This document shows, piece by piece, positions 1 to 8,969 of a DNA stretch of 64,000 nucleotides (position 1 is the stretch's first letter; every line of letters begins with the position of its first letter). The notes beneath the pieces are model-generated. The model saw only the letters and a list, made by a program, of their open reading frames with translations, was not told the DNA's origin and did not search any database. A program made the position numbers and the translations under genes. Source of the stretch: an uncultured Muribaculaceae bacterium (GTDB lineage: Bacteria; Bacteroidota; Bacteroidia; Bacteroidales; Muribaculaceae); NCBI GenBank assembly GCA_910587425.1, contig CAJUKU010000004.1, forward strand, positions 124,001 through 188,000. Reading direction: 5' to 3'.

Positions 1-371
1 GACAGCGTATGTTCCACATCATAAAACTCCGACAGAAAGTCGATACCCTTGAACCTGTTCAAATAATTGCTCGCCTCACGAATTGTGAGAGCATGGTGCC
101 GCGCAAATTCAATTATAGCAGTCATCACATAATCCACCACATCCTTGCCGGGTCTCTCCTTAGGCTCAAGCGACACCACCGGCTCGACGCCGAGCGCATC
201 AGCAAGTTTTTCTAACGAACCGATATTTACACTAACGCCGTTTTCAATCTTGGACACCATTGCTTTCCGGACGCCGATCAATTTTCCGGCGTCTGTCTGT
301 GTCAGTCCTCTGTTTTTTCTCCTTTGGGCGAGAAGTGCTCCTATGGAGTTCAATCTTGTCTTGGTTGCCAT
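1..371 (-). CDS. XRE-family HTH regulator with C-terminal DUF3791-like region (partial)
   Basis: Runs off the left window edge; about 123 codons are visible. Residues about 6-65 form an XRE/Cro-type helix-turn-helix (LLAQRRKNRGLTQTDAGKLI followed by a VSKIENG recognition helix). Residues about 75-123 (DYVMTAVIEFARHHALTIRE, then FLSEFYDVEHTL) resemble DUF3791, a small domain common in Bacteroidales. The start ATG at 369-371 is the first Met and sits just downstream of a TATATTTG box and a palindrome, so autoregulation is likely. XRE proteins of this kind are often antitoxins; the partner, if any, lies outside the window. HTH call firm; DUF3791 call moderate. Confidence 0.75.
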   Translation of the reverse strand, partial: MATKTRLNSIGALLAQRRKNRGLTQTDAGKLIGVRKAMVSKIENGVSVNIGSLEKLADALGVEPVVSLEPKERPGKDVVDYVMTAIIEFARHHALTIREASNYLNRFKGIDFLSEFYDVEHTL

Positions 372-390
372 AATACATGATTTGCCGATG

Positions 391-426
391 CAAATATAAC
401 GATAAGTTTCCTATTCAGGAAACAAA
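391..426 (-). promoter_or_regulatory. Promoter with palindromic operator for the XRE gene
   Basis: On the minus strand TATATTTG (391-398) matches the Bacteroidota -7 box TAnnTTTG. Immediately upstream lies a perfect inverted repeat GTTTCCT-ATTC-AGGAAAC (406-423), and TTTG at 423-426 could be a -33 element, although the spacing (24) is long. A palindrome between the two promoter elements, ahead of an HTH gene, is the usual arrangement for autorepression (inference). Confidence 0.6.
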
Positions 427-466
427 CTTATTCATTATTTGTTGGAAGCCGTGAACAAAAATGGGG

Positions 467-502
467 ATAAAAAAGGCGCGGACCCGATTGAGGATCCGCG
501 CC
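467..502 (-). terminator. Rho-independent terminator of the giant secreted protein gene
   Basis: GGCGCGGA (475-482) pairs with TCCGCGCC (495-502). The A-rich stretch on the plus strand before it (about 468-474) gives a U-run on the minus-strand transcript. It lies 44 nt past the stop of the minus-strand gene. Confidence 0.8.
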
Positions 503-545
503 ATTGGTTATTTGATGGCGGCTATAAAGCCGTCGGTAAGAAACG

Positions 546-3500
546 TCAGCGTATCATCACCTTGACAGTCGTGCCGTCGGGTGTGCGCACCAGATAGATG
601 CCCTGGCGCAGTCCCTCGCCACGCACGCGACGTCCGTTGAGGTCGTAGACCACCGAACCCTCCGGAGCGATGATGTCTGATCCTTCAGCACGCACTGCGT
701 CAGCATCGCGGTCACCGTTGATACCGTCGATTGCCGTGGGGGTGGGATTCACCCATACGTTCACGCCGCACACGGCGCCACTCTTCTTACCTGTCTCAAC
801 GAGGATAGCCATGATATACGTGGTCTCGGTCACCTCGATAGGCTGGAAATCGTAAGGAGTGCCGTTGTCGGGAGTGAGAGTGCCCATGCGGTCGGTCCAG
901 TAGATCTCAAATCCACCTGCTACTGCCTCGGCGGGCGAGATGGTCACGTAAACCTTGCCGGTGACCTCATCCTGGGTGATCTCAAACTTCACCTTGCCGC
1001 TCACTGCCTGTCCGGGCTGGTCAGGATTCTCGGGCTGATCAGGCTGATCGGGATTTTCTGGCTGGTCAGGCTGTTCGGGATCCACAGGCTTCTGCGGCTC
1101 ATCCTGCTTGACTGCGGGAACGATCACGAGCGCGTGCACAGTCTCGCCGGCAACCTTGCCCTCCTCCTCGACACGTGCATAGAGTATGCATGTCTCAGAT
1201 ATCTCTATAGGACCGGTATATTCCTTACCGGCTGTCGCGAAGTTGTCTTTCGACCAGCGGATGTCGGAATCCTTGGCACCGCCGAGAGCCTTGAGCGTTA
1301 CCATCGTCACACCCTTGGCTTCGTCGGGAGCGAGCTCAAAGTCTACATCACCCGACGGTTCGAGGCGTGTGAGCGCGATGTGCGTGTGGCGACTCGGACG
1401 ACGACCCTCAGCTACTGCGTAGGCGTGGATACAAGACTGCGAAGCGGTCACAATGAACGGCTCGCCGTAGGTGAACCACTCTTTGTTGTCATACGAATAG
1501 TAGATGCGTGTGGTCGAAAGCTGGTTGGAGCATTCGAGCTTCACCTTGGTCGCGGGATAGAACGATTCGGCATATTCGAGATATTCGCCATCGGCTACCG
1601 GAGATATGCTCTTATCGTCGATCTTCACTGTAACATCGGCGGTCATCGGTATGCGCTTGGCATCCGTAGGCCAGAGTTCCACCTCCGTGCCATTGAGCAT
1701 CACGAAGCCAGTGATGTCGTAGTAAGCTCCATCCTCGAAGTCTACATCGTCAAGCTCGCCGAGCTCGGCTGTGTTCAGCAGATGAGCCACACTGCCGTCG
1801 ATAGCGCTCTTGAATGTTATGGTGGGTGTCGCCGCGCGTGCATTCTCAGGAGCGGCGACATTGACCACAACATTGCTTACCGTCACGAGGCGGCGGGCAT
1901 TCTCGGCTGAGATATCCTCCACCTCATCAGGAGTGATGGTGATCTCCTTCATGTTTTCGTCAGGATAATCCTCAAGAGCCACCGACTCCTCAGGCCAGCT
2001 GCACTCGGCATTGACCACACCGCGGCGGTTGCCGGTCGAAGCATCAAACAGCATCACGAAATCGCTCACATACTCACCCTCGCGGTACTTGGTCACATCC
2101 CAGCCGTCGGCATTGTAGATGGGGAGATAGTGACCCACGGATCCACGCACGAACATGTTCTGTCCGCTCACCGACACGATGCGCACCGCGCTGTTGAAAT
2201 GGTATGCATTATCCTGCACACCCTGATTGATGAAATTGAGGAGGTAGCTCATCTCGCGGGTGTTCTTCACGAACGTGCGTGCCACGACAGCGCTCGGAGT
2301 CTTGCCCGGCTCGGCGGCGAAAGCCATCACCACCACGCGGTCCTGACCCTCATCGAATGTGAGGGCTACCTTGTCGCCGGGAGTATATGTGTGGCGTTCC
2401 GTCACATTATGCAGCGGGTTGACGCCACCGATAGCGTAATAACCTATGGCACCCTCAGGCACTGTCATCTCAAACTGGAGGTCATGCAGACCTGCCTGTA
2501 CCTCATTGCCTGCAAGGTCGGGATGACCCGCCAGGAAGAGCTGCGGCTCCTCCGTATCGCCGGCGAGACCGCCGAAATCGGTCATAGCGAGAGCGAAACC
2601 ATCTTCACCGTCGCGCATGAACACACCGGTGATATCATAGAGGCTGCCTTTCTTGTAGGCTGTCGACCAACCGCTGCGCACAGTGAATATGTCGAAGCTC
2701 AGGCGCACAGGCACGCTGCCGTCGCCTATGCGGAGGAAGTAACGCTCCGTGTCGCGCGACTCGTCAGTTACTTCAACACCCTTAAGCGTCAGGTACATCA
2801 TACGGTCAGTATCGCCCAGTTTGATATCCTCATAGTAGATGTCGCCACCCTCTTCATAGCTTACCTTGACTTCACGAGGTGCTACGGATGTCGAGTCGAT
2901 GCTGCGGTCATAGACCACCGTGCGGGCGAAGTTGGTTGTCTCGCTCCGCAGGTTGCCGAGAGAGGTCAGGTTAGCCATCAGCGCTACGCCATGGATCACG
3001 TCGCCCGGACGGAGCACACGCTTCGCACCCTCAGCCGCATCGGCGTCGGTATTGTCGACCTTCGGCTGCTCCCAGGCTTTGCCGTTGTGCACCATCAGAT
3101 AGTTCTTCGAGAGGAAATCGCTGCCGTCGGTAGGATCGAGGTCGCGCAGGTAGAGATACTCCGGAGTGCGCTTGATCACCACCGCGCTGCCCGACAGCTG
3201 ATAGTAGAGACTCAGACCGTTGTCGGCGATAGCCTGTTCGGTGAGCACGCCATCGGCATCAAACCAATCCTTCTCATGTCCGATGAACACCTCCTTGAAT
3301 TCGGCGATGCTCTTAGCTTCCTTGGCATCGTAAGCGTGGAATTTCACGTGGCTTGCATGCAAGCTCCACACATCGTTGTTCTTGTCGTAGGTGTACACAT
3401 AGAGGTCGCGCACACCATCAGTGAAGTCAGCCTTGCGGATCACCAGTCCCTCAGCGGGCACCACATTCTCGCTCTTCACGTCGGCGTCAAACGAGTAGCG

Positions 3501-6431
3501 TGCCTCCATTCCCTCCGGAAGCTCGCTGAGCGTCACAGTAAACGCATCGGAGATCACGTTAACGTCGCCCTCAATCTCATTAGGAGCGTAGAGTGTCGGG
3601 CGCACCGGGCAGGGGCGCACTTTCGCCGTCGGGAAGATCGCCGTCTTGCCGTTCACCTGACCCACGAAGCCCTCCACGAGCCACTTCGTGCCCGCTTCCG
3701 ACTTGAACATATCGGAAGTAAGCGCCTCGGCATCGAGATCCGCGCCATTTGCGTCGCGCACCACCAGGCGTGAATAGATCTGATAGCGGTTGCCATCCTC
3801 ATCGGCTACCTCATTGTTCGAGCGGAGCCAGGTGAGGTTGCGCACCACAACCTTGCGGTTGAAGTCCGTCACAAACTGATCATCGGTAGGAGTTGTGGTT
3901 ATCTCCAGGCGCTCCGGCAGATTCGGATCGTAGCCGTCGATGCGTCCCTTTACAGGCGTGCCGAGCAGGTCATGATAAGGTGCCGATTTGCTGTTGATCA
4001 CAATCTCCGGGCTGCCGTAGGTGTAGCGGAAGTCGCCCACGAAACCATTGACCGGAAGTTTCAAGTCGTCCGCGGCATAGAACGCAGCGGGGAAATCCTT
4101 ACCTTGCGACACGAGCTTTATCGCCGTGCCATCAGCATCCACGAGATATGCATAGTATGTGGTAAGCGCCTCCGTGGTGGCACCGTCAAGACGGGTCTTG
4201 TAGACGCCCACAATCTGCATCTCCTTAGTCGGACGTACTGTCAGTTCCTTATCGACATTATCCTTGCTGATAAGCTCCGAAAGCGCACTGAATCCCTGCG
4301 CCTGCACCGGCTGGAAGAACATTTGCGACACACCGCTCTTAGCCATGGAGTTGGTATAGTAGTCACTCTCCATAAGTATGCGGAATGTAGTTGCATCGCC
4401 GTAATCGTTCTTTGTCAGTGTGATTTTCTGCCCTGGATAAGCCGCTTTTATTTTCGATGACGGGAAGTTATTTAAAGTATTATCTGTAGCTTCACTTGTA
4501 AGCGCATATCTTGCATTACCCTGTTTTGCTGAGATCATCACATCCACCTCATCAATGAAACGTATGAGACCACCGTCATTCGAACCTGAAAGCGCGGTAC
4601 CTACTGGTGCTTCCGGAGCGGCTACGGTATTGATAACCTGAGAAGGCTCCCATTGTATTGAAAGCTTCTTGAAGGCGCCGTAAGTGGTTGTTGACGTAGT
4701 GAGGCTCAGGTCACGCGTACTTCTGATATAAGTACGTTGATAGCTACCCGCTTCCCAAACTTGATTTTCACCGGGTTCTCCCGTCGAATAATTTAGATAT
4801 CTGTTGTTAGAATCAGTATTATAGGAACCGAAAGTTATCCTATTCATGTATACGGCTCCGTTTTGAGTATATATCTTCAAACCTGATCCAGTATAACTCT
4901 TGATCCACCCATCTATCGGATCTATGTCCGATGTTTTTCCTGCAGCATTTGGGATGAAGTCAATTATGAATGCTTCCGGTTGGAAATCGTCAGTTTTCGT
5001 CGGAACGAATACCATACGGTGTATGTTCTCGTGCTTATAATTTTCATTGGTACTTTTTACCCATATTTTACCCTGAGGATATGTGTCGGACCATATTGTA
5101 AGCACGCCATTTACAGAACTGCTGCTATAATCAAAGATAGTATGCTGCGGTACTACTTTGAAGTCAATATATCCCACATCATTTACCCTTTTCAAGTTGG
5201 GGTAATTAGGATCGACAGCTGTATAATACAGTCGGCAATCTTCATTGATCTCAAGATATTTAGAGTTCAGAACCCATTCATCCCAATTCTCATTGATTAT
5301 ATCTGAAAGTACGTCAACACCGCGGGTCGACTTGTAATACAGATACTTCTGATTAATAACCGAACTACTTGTATTCTTTTCAAACGCCAGCGGGATAACA
5401 TCGCCATAACCAATCAACAGAGTTTCTCCATCCTGTATTAACTTCGTAGAATATATACCGGTTGTCTTATCATATACTTTCGGAATCCCGACGAATTTCA
5501 GACTCACATTGAAATCTGCATACCCCATCTCGCTCTTCTTACCGGGATAGTCAGGATTCTCGGCAACGTAATACACCCGACAAGGCTCACTTATCTTTAA
5601 GGCATTACCGTCCCATTTTATCCATTTTGAAGCCGGAATTTCAGTAAGGACGGCTCCGTCCAATCCTTTCTCTATATAATAGTAAAACTCCTGGTTATCA
5701 ACCTCTGTATCGGCATTGTTGCCAAACGTAATGCTCTTTTCGCCGAGATAGTCAATAGTAACTTCAGAGCCGTTTTTGATTTCCGACGATGCCCCCGACG
5801 TATTGTCAAGTAATCTCGGAACACCTATAAATGGAGCTCCTACATAAGTGACTTCGATTGAGGTTAAGAAAGCACGCAAACTGGTTTCCGTCAAAGGAAC
5901 TGATTTATACGGTGCGACAGCTCCCCCTTCTAAGTTTTTAATATTAAACCTCATTTCTGAGACACCTGCAGATGATGTAAACTGAGGAACTGTTGGACTT
6001 GATACAGATGCGATTCCCTCCGTAAGACAACTAAAGTTTTTATATCCCTGATTATACAGTGTATTATGATTAAAAATTACTTTTTTTATCTTATAATCAG
6101 GATCAGTTGTACGTATAGTAAAATCAAACCCACAGTAGACCTGCATATTAGCAGCGTATAACTTGACAAACTGTGCCCCGCTTGGAGCCGTGGTAGGATC
6201 TGGAAAATCGATTATTATATCATCTGCCTTGATGCGCACTGGATTGATATTTCCGGAATAAGGAGCTTCCGTTCCATTCCCTTCATAATTACCATCCGCC
6301 TTGTATTCTTCCCAATAATAATATTTAGTCCCGGAAGCAGGAACGATGGTAACAGTCTTTTCCTTTTGAGCTGAAACTATCTGCAACGCGCCTACGAGCA
6401 GCGCGAAGCATAGCAAGATTAGTTTTTTCAT
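546..6431 (-). CDS. Giant secreted multidomain protein with chitobiase-type beta domains and type IX-like sorting tail
   Basis: 1961 residues. Signal peptide MKKLILLCFALLVGALQIVSA with cleavage before QKEK. Residues about 200-420 hold two tandem units of about 108 residues, each starting G-(V/I)-P-(R/K) and ending CR(V/L)YY-A-(E/D)-P-YP followed by GY-DF. Three C-terminal segments (near 1005, 1680 and 1760) have the 'I-Y-Y-S-Y-D ... Y-A-V-A-E-G' pattern of chitobiase/hexosaminidase C-terminal beta domains. A Pro/Asp/Gln tract (DNA about 1010-1095) leads to a tail VVYDLNGRRVRGEGLRQGIY typical of Bacteroidales type IX secretion substrates. No catalytic domain is recognised. It is a likely cell-surface adhesin or scaffold (inference) and shares its architecture with the divergent gene at 9154. 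Confidence 0.85.
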   Translation of the reverse strand: MKKLILLCFALLVGALQIVSAQKEKTVTIVPASGTKYYYWEEYKADGNYEGNGTEAPYSGNINPVRIKADDIIIDFPDPTTAPSGAQFVKLYAANMQVYCGFDFTIRTTDPDYKIKKVIFNHNTLYNQGYKNFSCLTEGIASVSSPTVPQFTSSAGVSEMRFNIKNLEGGAVAPYKSVPLTETSLRAFLTSIEVTYVGAPFIGVPRLLDNTSGASSEIKNGSEVTIDYLGEKSITFGNNADTEVDNQEFYYYIEKGLDGAVLTEIPASKWIKWDGNALKISEPCRVYYVAENPDYPGKKSEMGYADFNVSLKFVGIPKVYDKTTGIYSTKLIQDGETLLIGYGDVIPLAFEKNTSSSVINQKYLYYKSTRGVDVLSDIINENWDEWVLNSKYLEINEDCRLYYTAVDPNYPNLKRVNDVGYIDFKVVPQHTIFDYSSSSVNGVLTIWSDTYPQGKIWVKSTNENYKHENIHRMVFVPTKTDDFQPEAFIIDFIPNAAGKTSDIDPIDGWIKSYTGSGLKIYTQNGAVYMNRITFGSYNTDSNNRYLNYSTGEPGENQVWEAGSYQRTYIRSTRDLSLTTSTTTYGAFKKLSIQWEPSQVINTVAAPEAPVGTALSGSNDGGLIRFIDEVDVMISAKQGNARYALTSEATDNTLNNFPSSKIKAAYPGQKITLTKNDYGDATTFRILMESDYYTNSMAKSGVSQMFFQPVQAQGFSALSELISKDNVDKELTVRPTKEMQIVGVYKTRLDGATTEALTTYYAYLVDADGTAIKLVSQGKDFPAAFYAADDLKLPVNGFVGDFRYTYGSPEIVINSKSAPYHDLLGTPVKGRIDGYDPNLPERLEITTTPTDDQFVTDFNRKVVVRNLTWLRSNNEVADEDGNRYQIYSRLVVRDANGADLDAEALTSDMFKSEAGTKWLVEGFVGQVNGKTAIFPTAKVRPCPVRPTLYAPNEIEGDVNVISDAFTVTLSELPEGMEARYSFDADVKSENVVPAEGLVIRKADFTDGVRDLYVYTYDKNNDVWSLHASHVKFHAYDAKEAKSIAEFKEVFIGHEKDWFDADGVLTEQAIADNGLSLYYQLSGSAVVIKRTPEYLYLRDLDPTDGSDFLSKNYLMVHNGKAWEQPKVDNTDADAAEGAKRVLRPGDVIHGVALMANLTSLGNLRSETTNFARTVVYDRSIDSTSVAPREVKVSYEEGGDIYYEDIKLGDTDRMMYLTLKGVEVTDESRDTERYFLRIGDGSVPVRLSFDIFTVRSGWSTAYKKGSLYDITGVFMRDGEDGFALAMTDFGGLAGDTEEPQLFLAGHPDLAGNEVQAGLHDLQFEMTVPEGAIGYYAIGGVNPLHNVTERHTYTPGDKVALTFDEGQDRVVVMAFAAEPGKTPSAVVARTFVKNTREMSYLLNFINQGVQDNAYHFNSAVRIVSVSGQNMFVRGSVGHYLPIYNADGWDVTKYREGEYVSDFVMLFDASTGNRRGVVNAECSWPEESVALEDYPDENMKEITITPDEVEDISAENARRLVTVSNVVVNVAAPENARAATPTITFKSAIDGSVAHLLNTAELGELDDVDFEDGAYYDITGFVMLNGTEVELWPTDAKRIPMTADVTVKIDDKSISPVADGEYLEYAESFYPATKVKLECSNQLSTTRIYYSYDNKEWFTYGEPFIVTASQSCIHAYAVAEGRRPSRHTHIALTRLEPSGDVDFELAPDEAKGVTMVTLKALGGAKDSDIRWSKDNFATAGKEYTGPIEISETCILYARVEEEGKVAGETVHALVIVPAVKQDEPQKPVDPEQPDQPENPDQPDQPENPDQPGQAVSGKVKFEITQDEVTGKVYVTISPAEAVAGGFEIYWTDRMGTLTPDNGTPYDFQPIEVTETTYIMAILVETGKKSGAVCGVNVWVNPTPTAIDGINGDRDADAVRAEGSDIIAPEGSVVYDLNGRRVRGEGLRQGIYLVRTPDGTTVKVMIR

Positions 6432-6948
6432 AAGAAATTGATTAGTTTAACAGTCGTTTTGAGAGGAAAGAGGCGTTGCGGAGAGAGGGTGTTTGTCGTA
6501 AGTGGTTTTATTCTATAGGCATTGCGATTTTATAGGGTGAGTATTATGGTTGATTTGTTTCTGAATTTGTCATGAGGGAGGTTGCGCCGGAACGGCACGA
6601 CACGACGAAGCGGCGCGACCGTTGCCGGCGCGCTGCAATATGCTGATTTTAAATAGTTTATACGAAAATTGGGGGGGGTAAGAATTATCCTCCCGACAGG
6701 TCGGTCAAAGCCGGTGTTTGAACTCACAAATCCCTGTACGACCATTGTTATACAAAATCCTCAGAACTTGTTCTGATCGTGTCGTTTATATTCCCTGTAT
6801 TGATGTAATCCCGCACGCGGAATTAACATTTGCTTTCACTTTATAGCGCAAATTTATATTTCCTCGACAAACCCTGCAAGAAAATCCACAACTTTTTCGC
6901 CCTCCCGTCCCCAAAAAGCCAACACCACCCCCATCTGTAAGCCACCCT
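6432..6948. other. Intergenic region upstream of the giant secreted protein
   Basis: No gene is seen. It contains a run of eight Gs near 6671-6678 and no clear TAnnTTTG box for the minus-strand gene. The right end passes into the repeat island. Short reading frames here lack start context and composition typical of coding sequence. Confidence 0.5.
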
Positions 6949-7000
6949 GAGTACGGGGCGGAGACATATTTCAGCCCCAAGGATGAAATTGTCTCCGTGG
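6948..7000 (+). repeat. REP-like palindrome, copy 1
   Basis: Arms CGGAGACATATTTCA (6959-6973) and TGAAATTGTCTCCG (6984-6997), with the flank GAGTACGGGG on the left. One of eight copies of this imperfect hairpin in the window. Confidence 0.85.
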
Positions 7001-7083
7001 AGTTGGTGTTGATGAAGGGGTTATTGTGTATATATATATTTGTAATCAAAAGGATTATGAAGTAATACCACACAGAACTTTTT

Positions 7084-7098
7084 TGTTGCTTCGCAACA
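7084..7098. repeat. Short stem-loop TGTTGC-TTC-GCAACA, copy 1
   Basis: Perfect 6-bp stem with TTC loop, flanked by repeated CACAGAAC words. Also present at 8479-8493 and 59810-59824 in the same context. Confidence 0.75.
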
Positions 7099-7189
7099 TC
7101 CACAGAACAGATAGAACAACACGGAACGAGGGTGGGAGTTGGGGGGATTACAGAAGCATAGACGTGCGGGAGCAAAGGGTTGTAGGGGC

Positions 7190-7224
7190 GGAGGTATGGC
7201 GCGAGCGCAGCGCAGCCTACCTCC
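7190..7224 (+). repeat. GGAGGTA palindrome, copy 1
   Basis: GGAGGTA...TACCTCC enclosing a GC-rich core with GCGCAGCGCAGCC. The same palindrome occurs at 8585-8620 (same orientation) and at 8970-9004 and 60078-60112 (opposite orientation). Confidence 0.8.
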
Positions 7225-7292
7225 GGTCAGCCTGCACCTACCATGGTGAAGTTGCGCATCTCCGAAGCGCCATAGATACTGCACTCCACTAC

Positions 7293-7344
7293 AACCCCAC
7301 GCGGTCAATGTCGCGCCATGCGTTCCATTGACGCGGGTGGGGTT
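7293..7344. repeat. 52-nt hairpin inside module A
   Basis: AACCCCAC (7293-7300) pairs with GTGGGGTT (7337-7344), and TCAATG (7305-7310) pairs with CATTGA (7326-7331). The equivalent hairpin in the second module copy is at about 8689-8740. Confidence 0.7.
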
Positions 7345-7620
7345 TCCCAAGTTTCGCCTCTCCGAGGCGTGGAGTGGCAACCAAAGGGTAAGGAGAGAGC
7401 ACAGCGGGTAGAAACAGCACTGGTAAGGAGTGAGCGAGTCGGAGACTCGCAACTTGGTAAACCCCATACGTGGAGTTGAGCGCGCAGTGCGAGACTACCG
7501 TGTGGGGATCGGGAGGCTGACACCCACTGATAGCGCGTCGGAGATGCGCAACTTTTATGGGTGCAGGTTGATCGGGGATCGACTGAATACATTATGGTGA
7601 GGTTTTATCATAGGGAAATA

Positions 7621-7651
7621 TAGGGCAAATAAGGCAAATAGGGCGGATAGG
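7621..7651 (+). repeat. Degenerate 9-bp tandem repeat (GGCAAATAA-like)
   Basis: Three units of GGC(A/G)(A/G)ATA(A/G) just ahead of a REP-like palindrome. The same motif array recurs at 58819-58855, 59228-59262 and 63366-63413, always in the same orientation. Confidence 0.65.
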
Positions 7652-7663
7652 TAGTGGGATTAC

Positions 7664-7718
7664 CACGGCGACAATTTTCAGCTTTGGGGCTGAAAATATG
7701 TCTCCGCCCCGTACTCAG
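7664..7718 (-). repeat. REP-like palindrome, copy 2
   Basis: GCGACAATTTTCAGC and GCTGAAAATATGTCTCCG arms, followed by CCCCGTACTCAG. It is in inverse orientation to copy 1, so 6949-7718 is bounded by inverted repeats. Confidence 0.85.
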
Positions 7719-7725
7719 GGAGGAT

Positions 7726-7765
7726 AAAAAAAACACCACGCTACGATGACCGATCTATAACGTGG
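7726..7765 (-). terminator. Poly-U terminator of the candidate RNA, copy 1
   Basis: CCACGCTA (7736-7743) pairs with TAACGTGG (7758-7765) with one mismatch. A8 at 7726-7733 reads as U8 on the minus-strand transcript. Confidence 0.7.
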
Positions 7766-8025
7766 CGGTTGCGGCGCTCCCGGCGCCCTCCATTGCTTCC
7801 TGCCGAGTCGACGAAGAGCAGCAAATGGGTTCGGACAATTATGGAATTTGTGTGATAATGGCTCCGGCGGGGCGTTGCCGCAGGGATTCGACTTCGGTCA
7901 CGTACGAAAGTACGCTCCCTCAGCCTCACCCTCCGGCGCCTACCGCCGAAACCATTCTGACACAAATCCCTGCCATCCGGGAAGCCTATCAAGTGAGGCG
8001 AATAGCTATAGAGGAGGAAGTTACA

Positions 8026-8076
8026 ACAGAGACAAGTTTCAGCAGGAGCTGAAAATATGTCTCCGCCCCGTACCCA
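8026..8076 (-). repeat. REP-like palindrome, copy 3
   Basis: GAGACAAGTTTCAGC and GCTGAAAATATGTCTC arms followed by CCGCCCCGTACCCAG. It lies inside the candidate RNA unit at the position equivalent to the copy at 59286-59338. Confidence 0.8.
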
Positions 8077-8286
8077 GGGATGGTGTCCTGATCCGTCGCA
8101 CACTCCTGTGCGACGGCGGTCGATAAGTCAATGTTCTCTTTGGTGTCGGCGGGACTCTTCCCTGCCTGAGACGCTGCGTGATTCCGCGGACGGGTTGTCA
8201 AGTTGTCGGGTGTTGGCGCCCCTTGTAATAATTGAGTCCGTCCTACCAATCCGCTTTTCCGCGATGCGCGGTGCGAATTCCGGAAG

Positions 8287-8294
8287 CAAAGTTA
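8287..8294 (-). promoter_or_regulatory. TAACTTTG -7 box for the candidate RNA, copy 1
   Basis: Exact TAACTTTG followed by GC on the minus strand, conserved with about 220 nt of downstream sequence in the second copy. No clear -33 TTTG. Confidence 0.55.
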
Positions 8295-8348
8295 AGGGTG
8301 CCGGGAGGGGATATCTCTGCGAAACGCCCCATTTGGGGGAAATAAGGG

Positions 8349-8402
8349 TGAGTACGGGGCGGAGACATATTTCATCCTGAAAGGTGAAATTGTCTCCGTG
8401 GA
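8349..8402 (+). repeat. REP-like palindrome, copy 4
   Basis: GAGTACGGGGCGGAGAC on the left, CATATTTCA and TGAAATTGTCTCCG arms. Same orientation as copy 1. Confidence 0.85.
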
Positions 8403-8478
8403 GTTGGGGTTGATGATGGGGTTATTATATATATTTTTGTAATCAAAGGATTATAAAGTAATGCCACACAGAACTTTT

Positions 8479-8493
8479 TGTTGCTTCGCAACA
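8479..8493. repeat. Short stem-loop TGTTGC-TTC-GCAACA, copy 2
   Basis: Perfect 6-bp stem with TTC loop between CACAGAAC words, as at 7084-7098. Confidence 0.75.
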
Positions 8494-8584
8494 TCCACAG
8501 AACGGATAGAACGACACGGAACGAGGGTGGGAGTTGGGGGGATTACTGGAGCATAGGCGTGCAGGAGCAAAGGGTTGTGGGGGC

Positions 8585-8620
8585 GGAGGTATGGCTGCGA
8601 GCGCAGCGCAGCCTACCTCC
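8585..8620 (+). repeat. GGAGGTA palindrome, copy 2
   Basis: GGAGGTA (8585-8591) and TACCTCC (8614-8620) around a GC-rich core. Confidence 0.8.
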
Positions 8621-8969
8621 GGTCAGCCTGCACCCGTCATAGTGAAGTTGCGCATCTCCGAAGCACCATTGATATTGCACTCCACTACAACCCCACGCGG
8701 TCAATGTCGCGCCATGCGCTCCATTGACGCGGGTGGGGTTTCCTAAGTTTCGCCTCTCCGAGGCGTGGAGTGGCAACCAAAGGGTAAGGAGAGAGCACAG
8801 CGGGTAGAAACAGCACTGGTAAGGAGTGAGCGAGTCGGAGACTCGCAACTTGGTAAACCCCATACGTGGAGTTGAGCGCGCAGTGCGAGACTACCGTGTG
8901 GGGATCGGGAGGCTGACACCCACTGATAGCGCGTCGGAGATGCGCAACTTTTATGGCTGCAGGTTGATC

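Larger units (their letters stand above)
6949..7575. repeat. Module A, first copy of a 0.62-kb direct repeat
   Basis: About 627 bp, nearly identical to 8350-8971 and offset by about 1.4 kb. It starts with a REP-like palindrome (GAGTACGGGGCGGAGAC...) and contains the stem-loop TGTTGC-TTC-GCAACA, the GGAGGTA palindrome and a 52-nt hairpin (7293-7344). It also carries short stems with TCCGA/TCGGA loops (for example GCGAGTC-GGA-GACTCGC near 7432-7448). It ends at GCAGGTTGATCGG. Reading frames in it are incidental to palindromes. A diverged, internally deleted relative lies at 59652-60112. Confidence 0.9.
7726..8287 (-). ncRNA. Candidate non-coding transcription unit, copy 1
   Basis: Bounded on the minus strand by a TAACTTTG box (8287-8294) and a hairpin with eight Us (7726-7765), giving a transcript of about 555 nt. 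The first 220 nt (about 8079-8300) are nearly identical to 59357-59577. A hairpin CCGTCGCACA/TGTGCGACGG in this copy reads CCGGCGCACA/TGTGCGCCGG in the other, a two-sided compensatory change. The REP-like palindrome at 8026-8076 sits at the same relative place in both copies. The only shared minus-strand frame uses a TTG start and has mostly amino-acid-changing differences between the copies, which argues against coding. The RNA call is inferred; no known family is recognised. Confidence 0.5.

Noticed and set aside
2130..3773. Long plus-strand frame opposite the giant secreted gene
   Set aside because: It is a shadow of the minus-strand coding sequence, rich in His and Arg from the antisense of common codons.
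6661..6790. Possible tRNA near the GGTGTTTGAACTC sequence
   Set aside because: The T-loop-like word is not accompanied by an acceptor stem, D-arm or anticodon stem.
7989..8249. Shared minus-strand frame in both candidate RNA copies (TTG start)
   Set aside because: Differences between copies are mostly amino-acid-changing and the two copies end in unrelated ways; covariation in the hairpin favours RNA.
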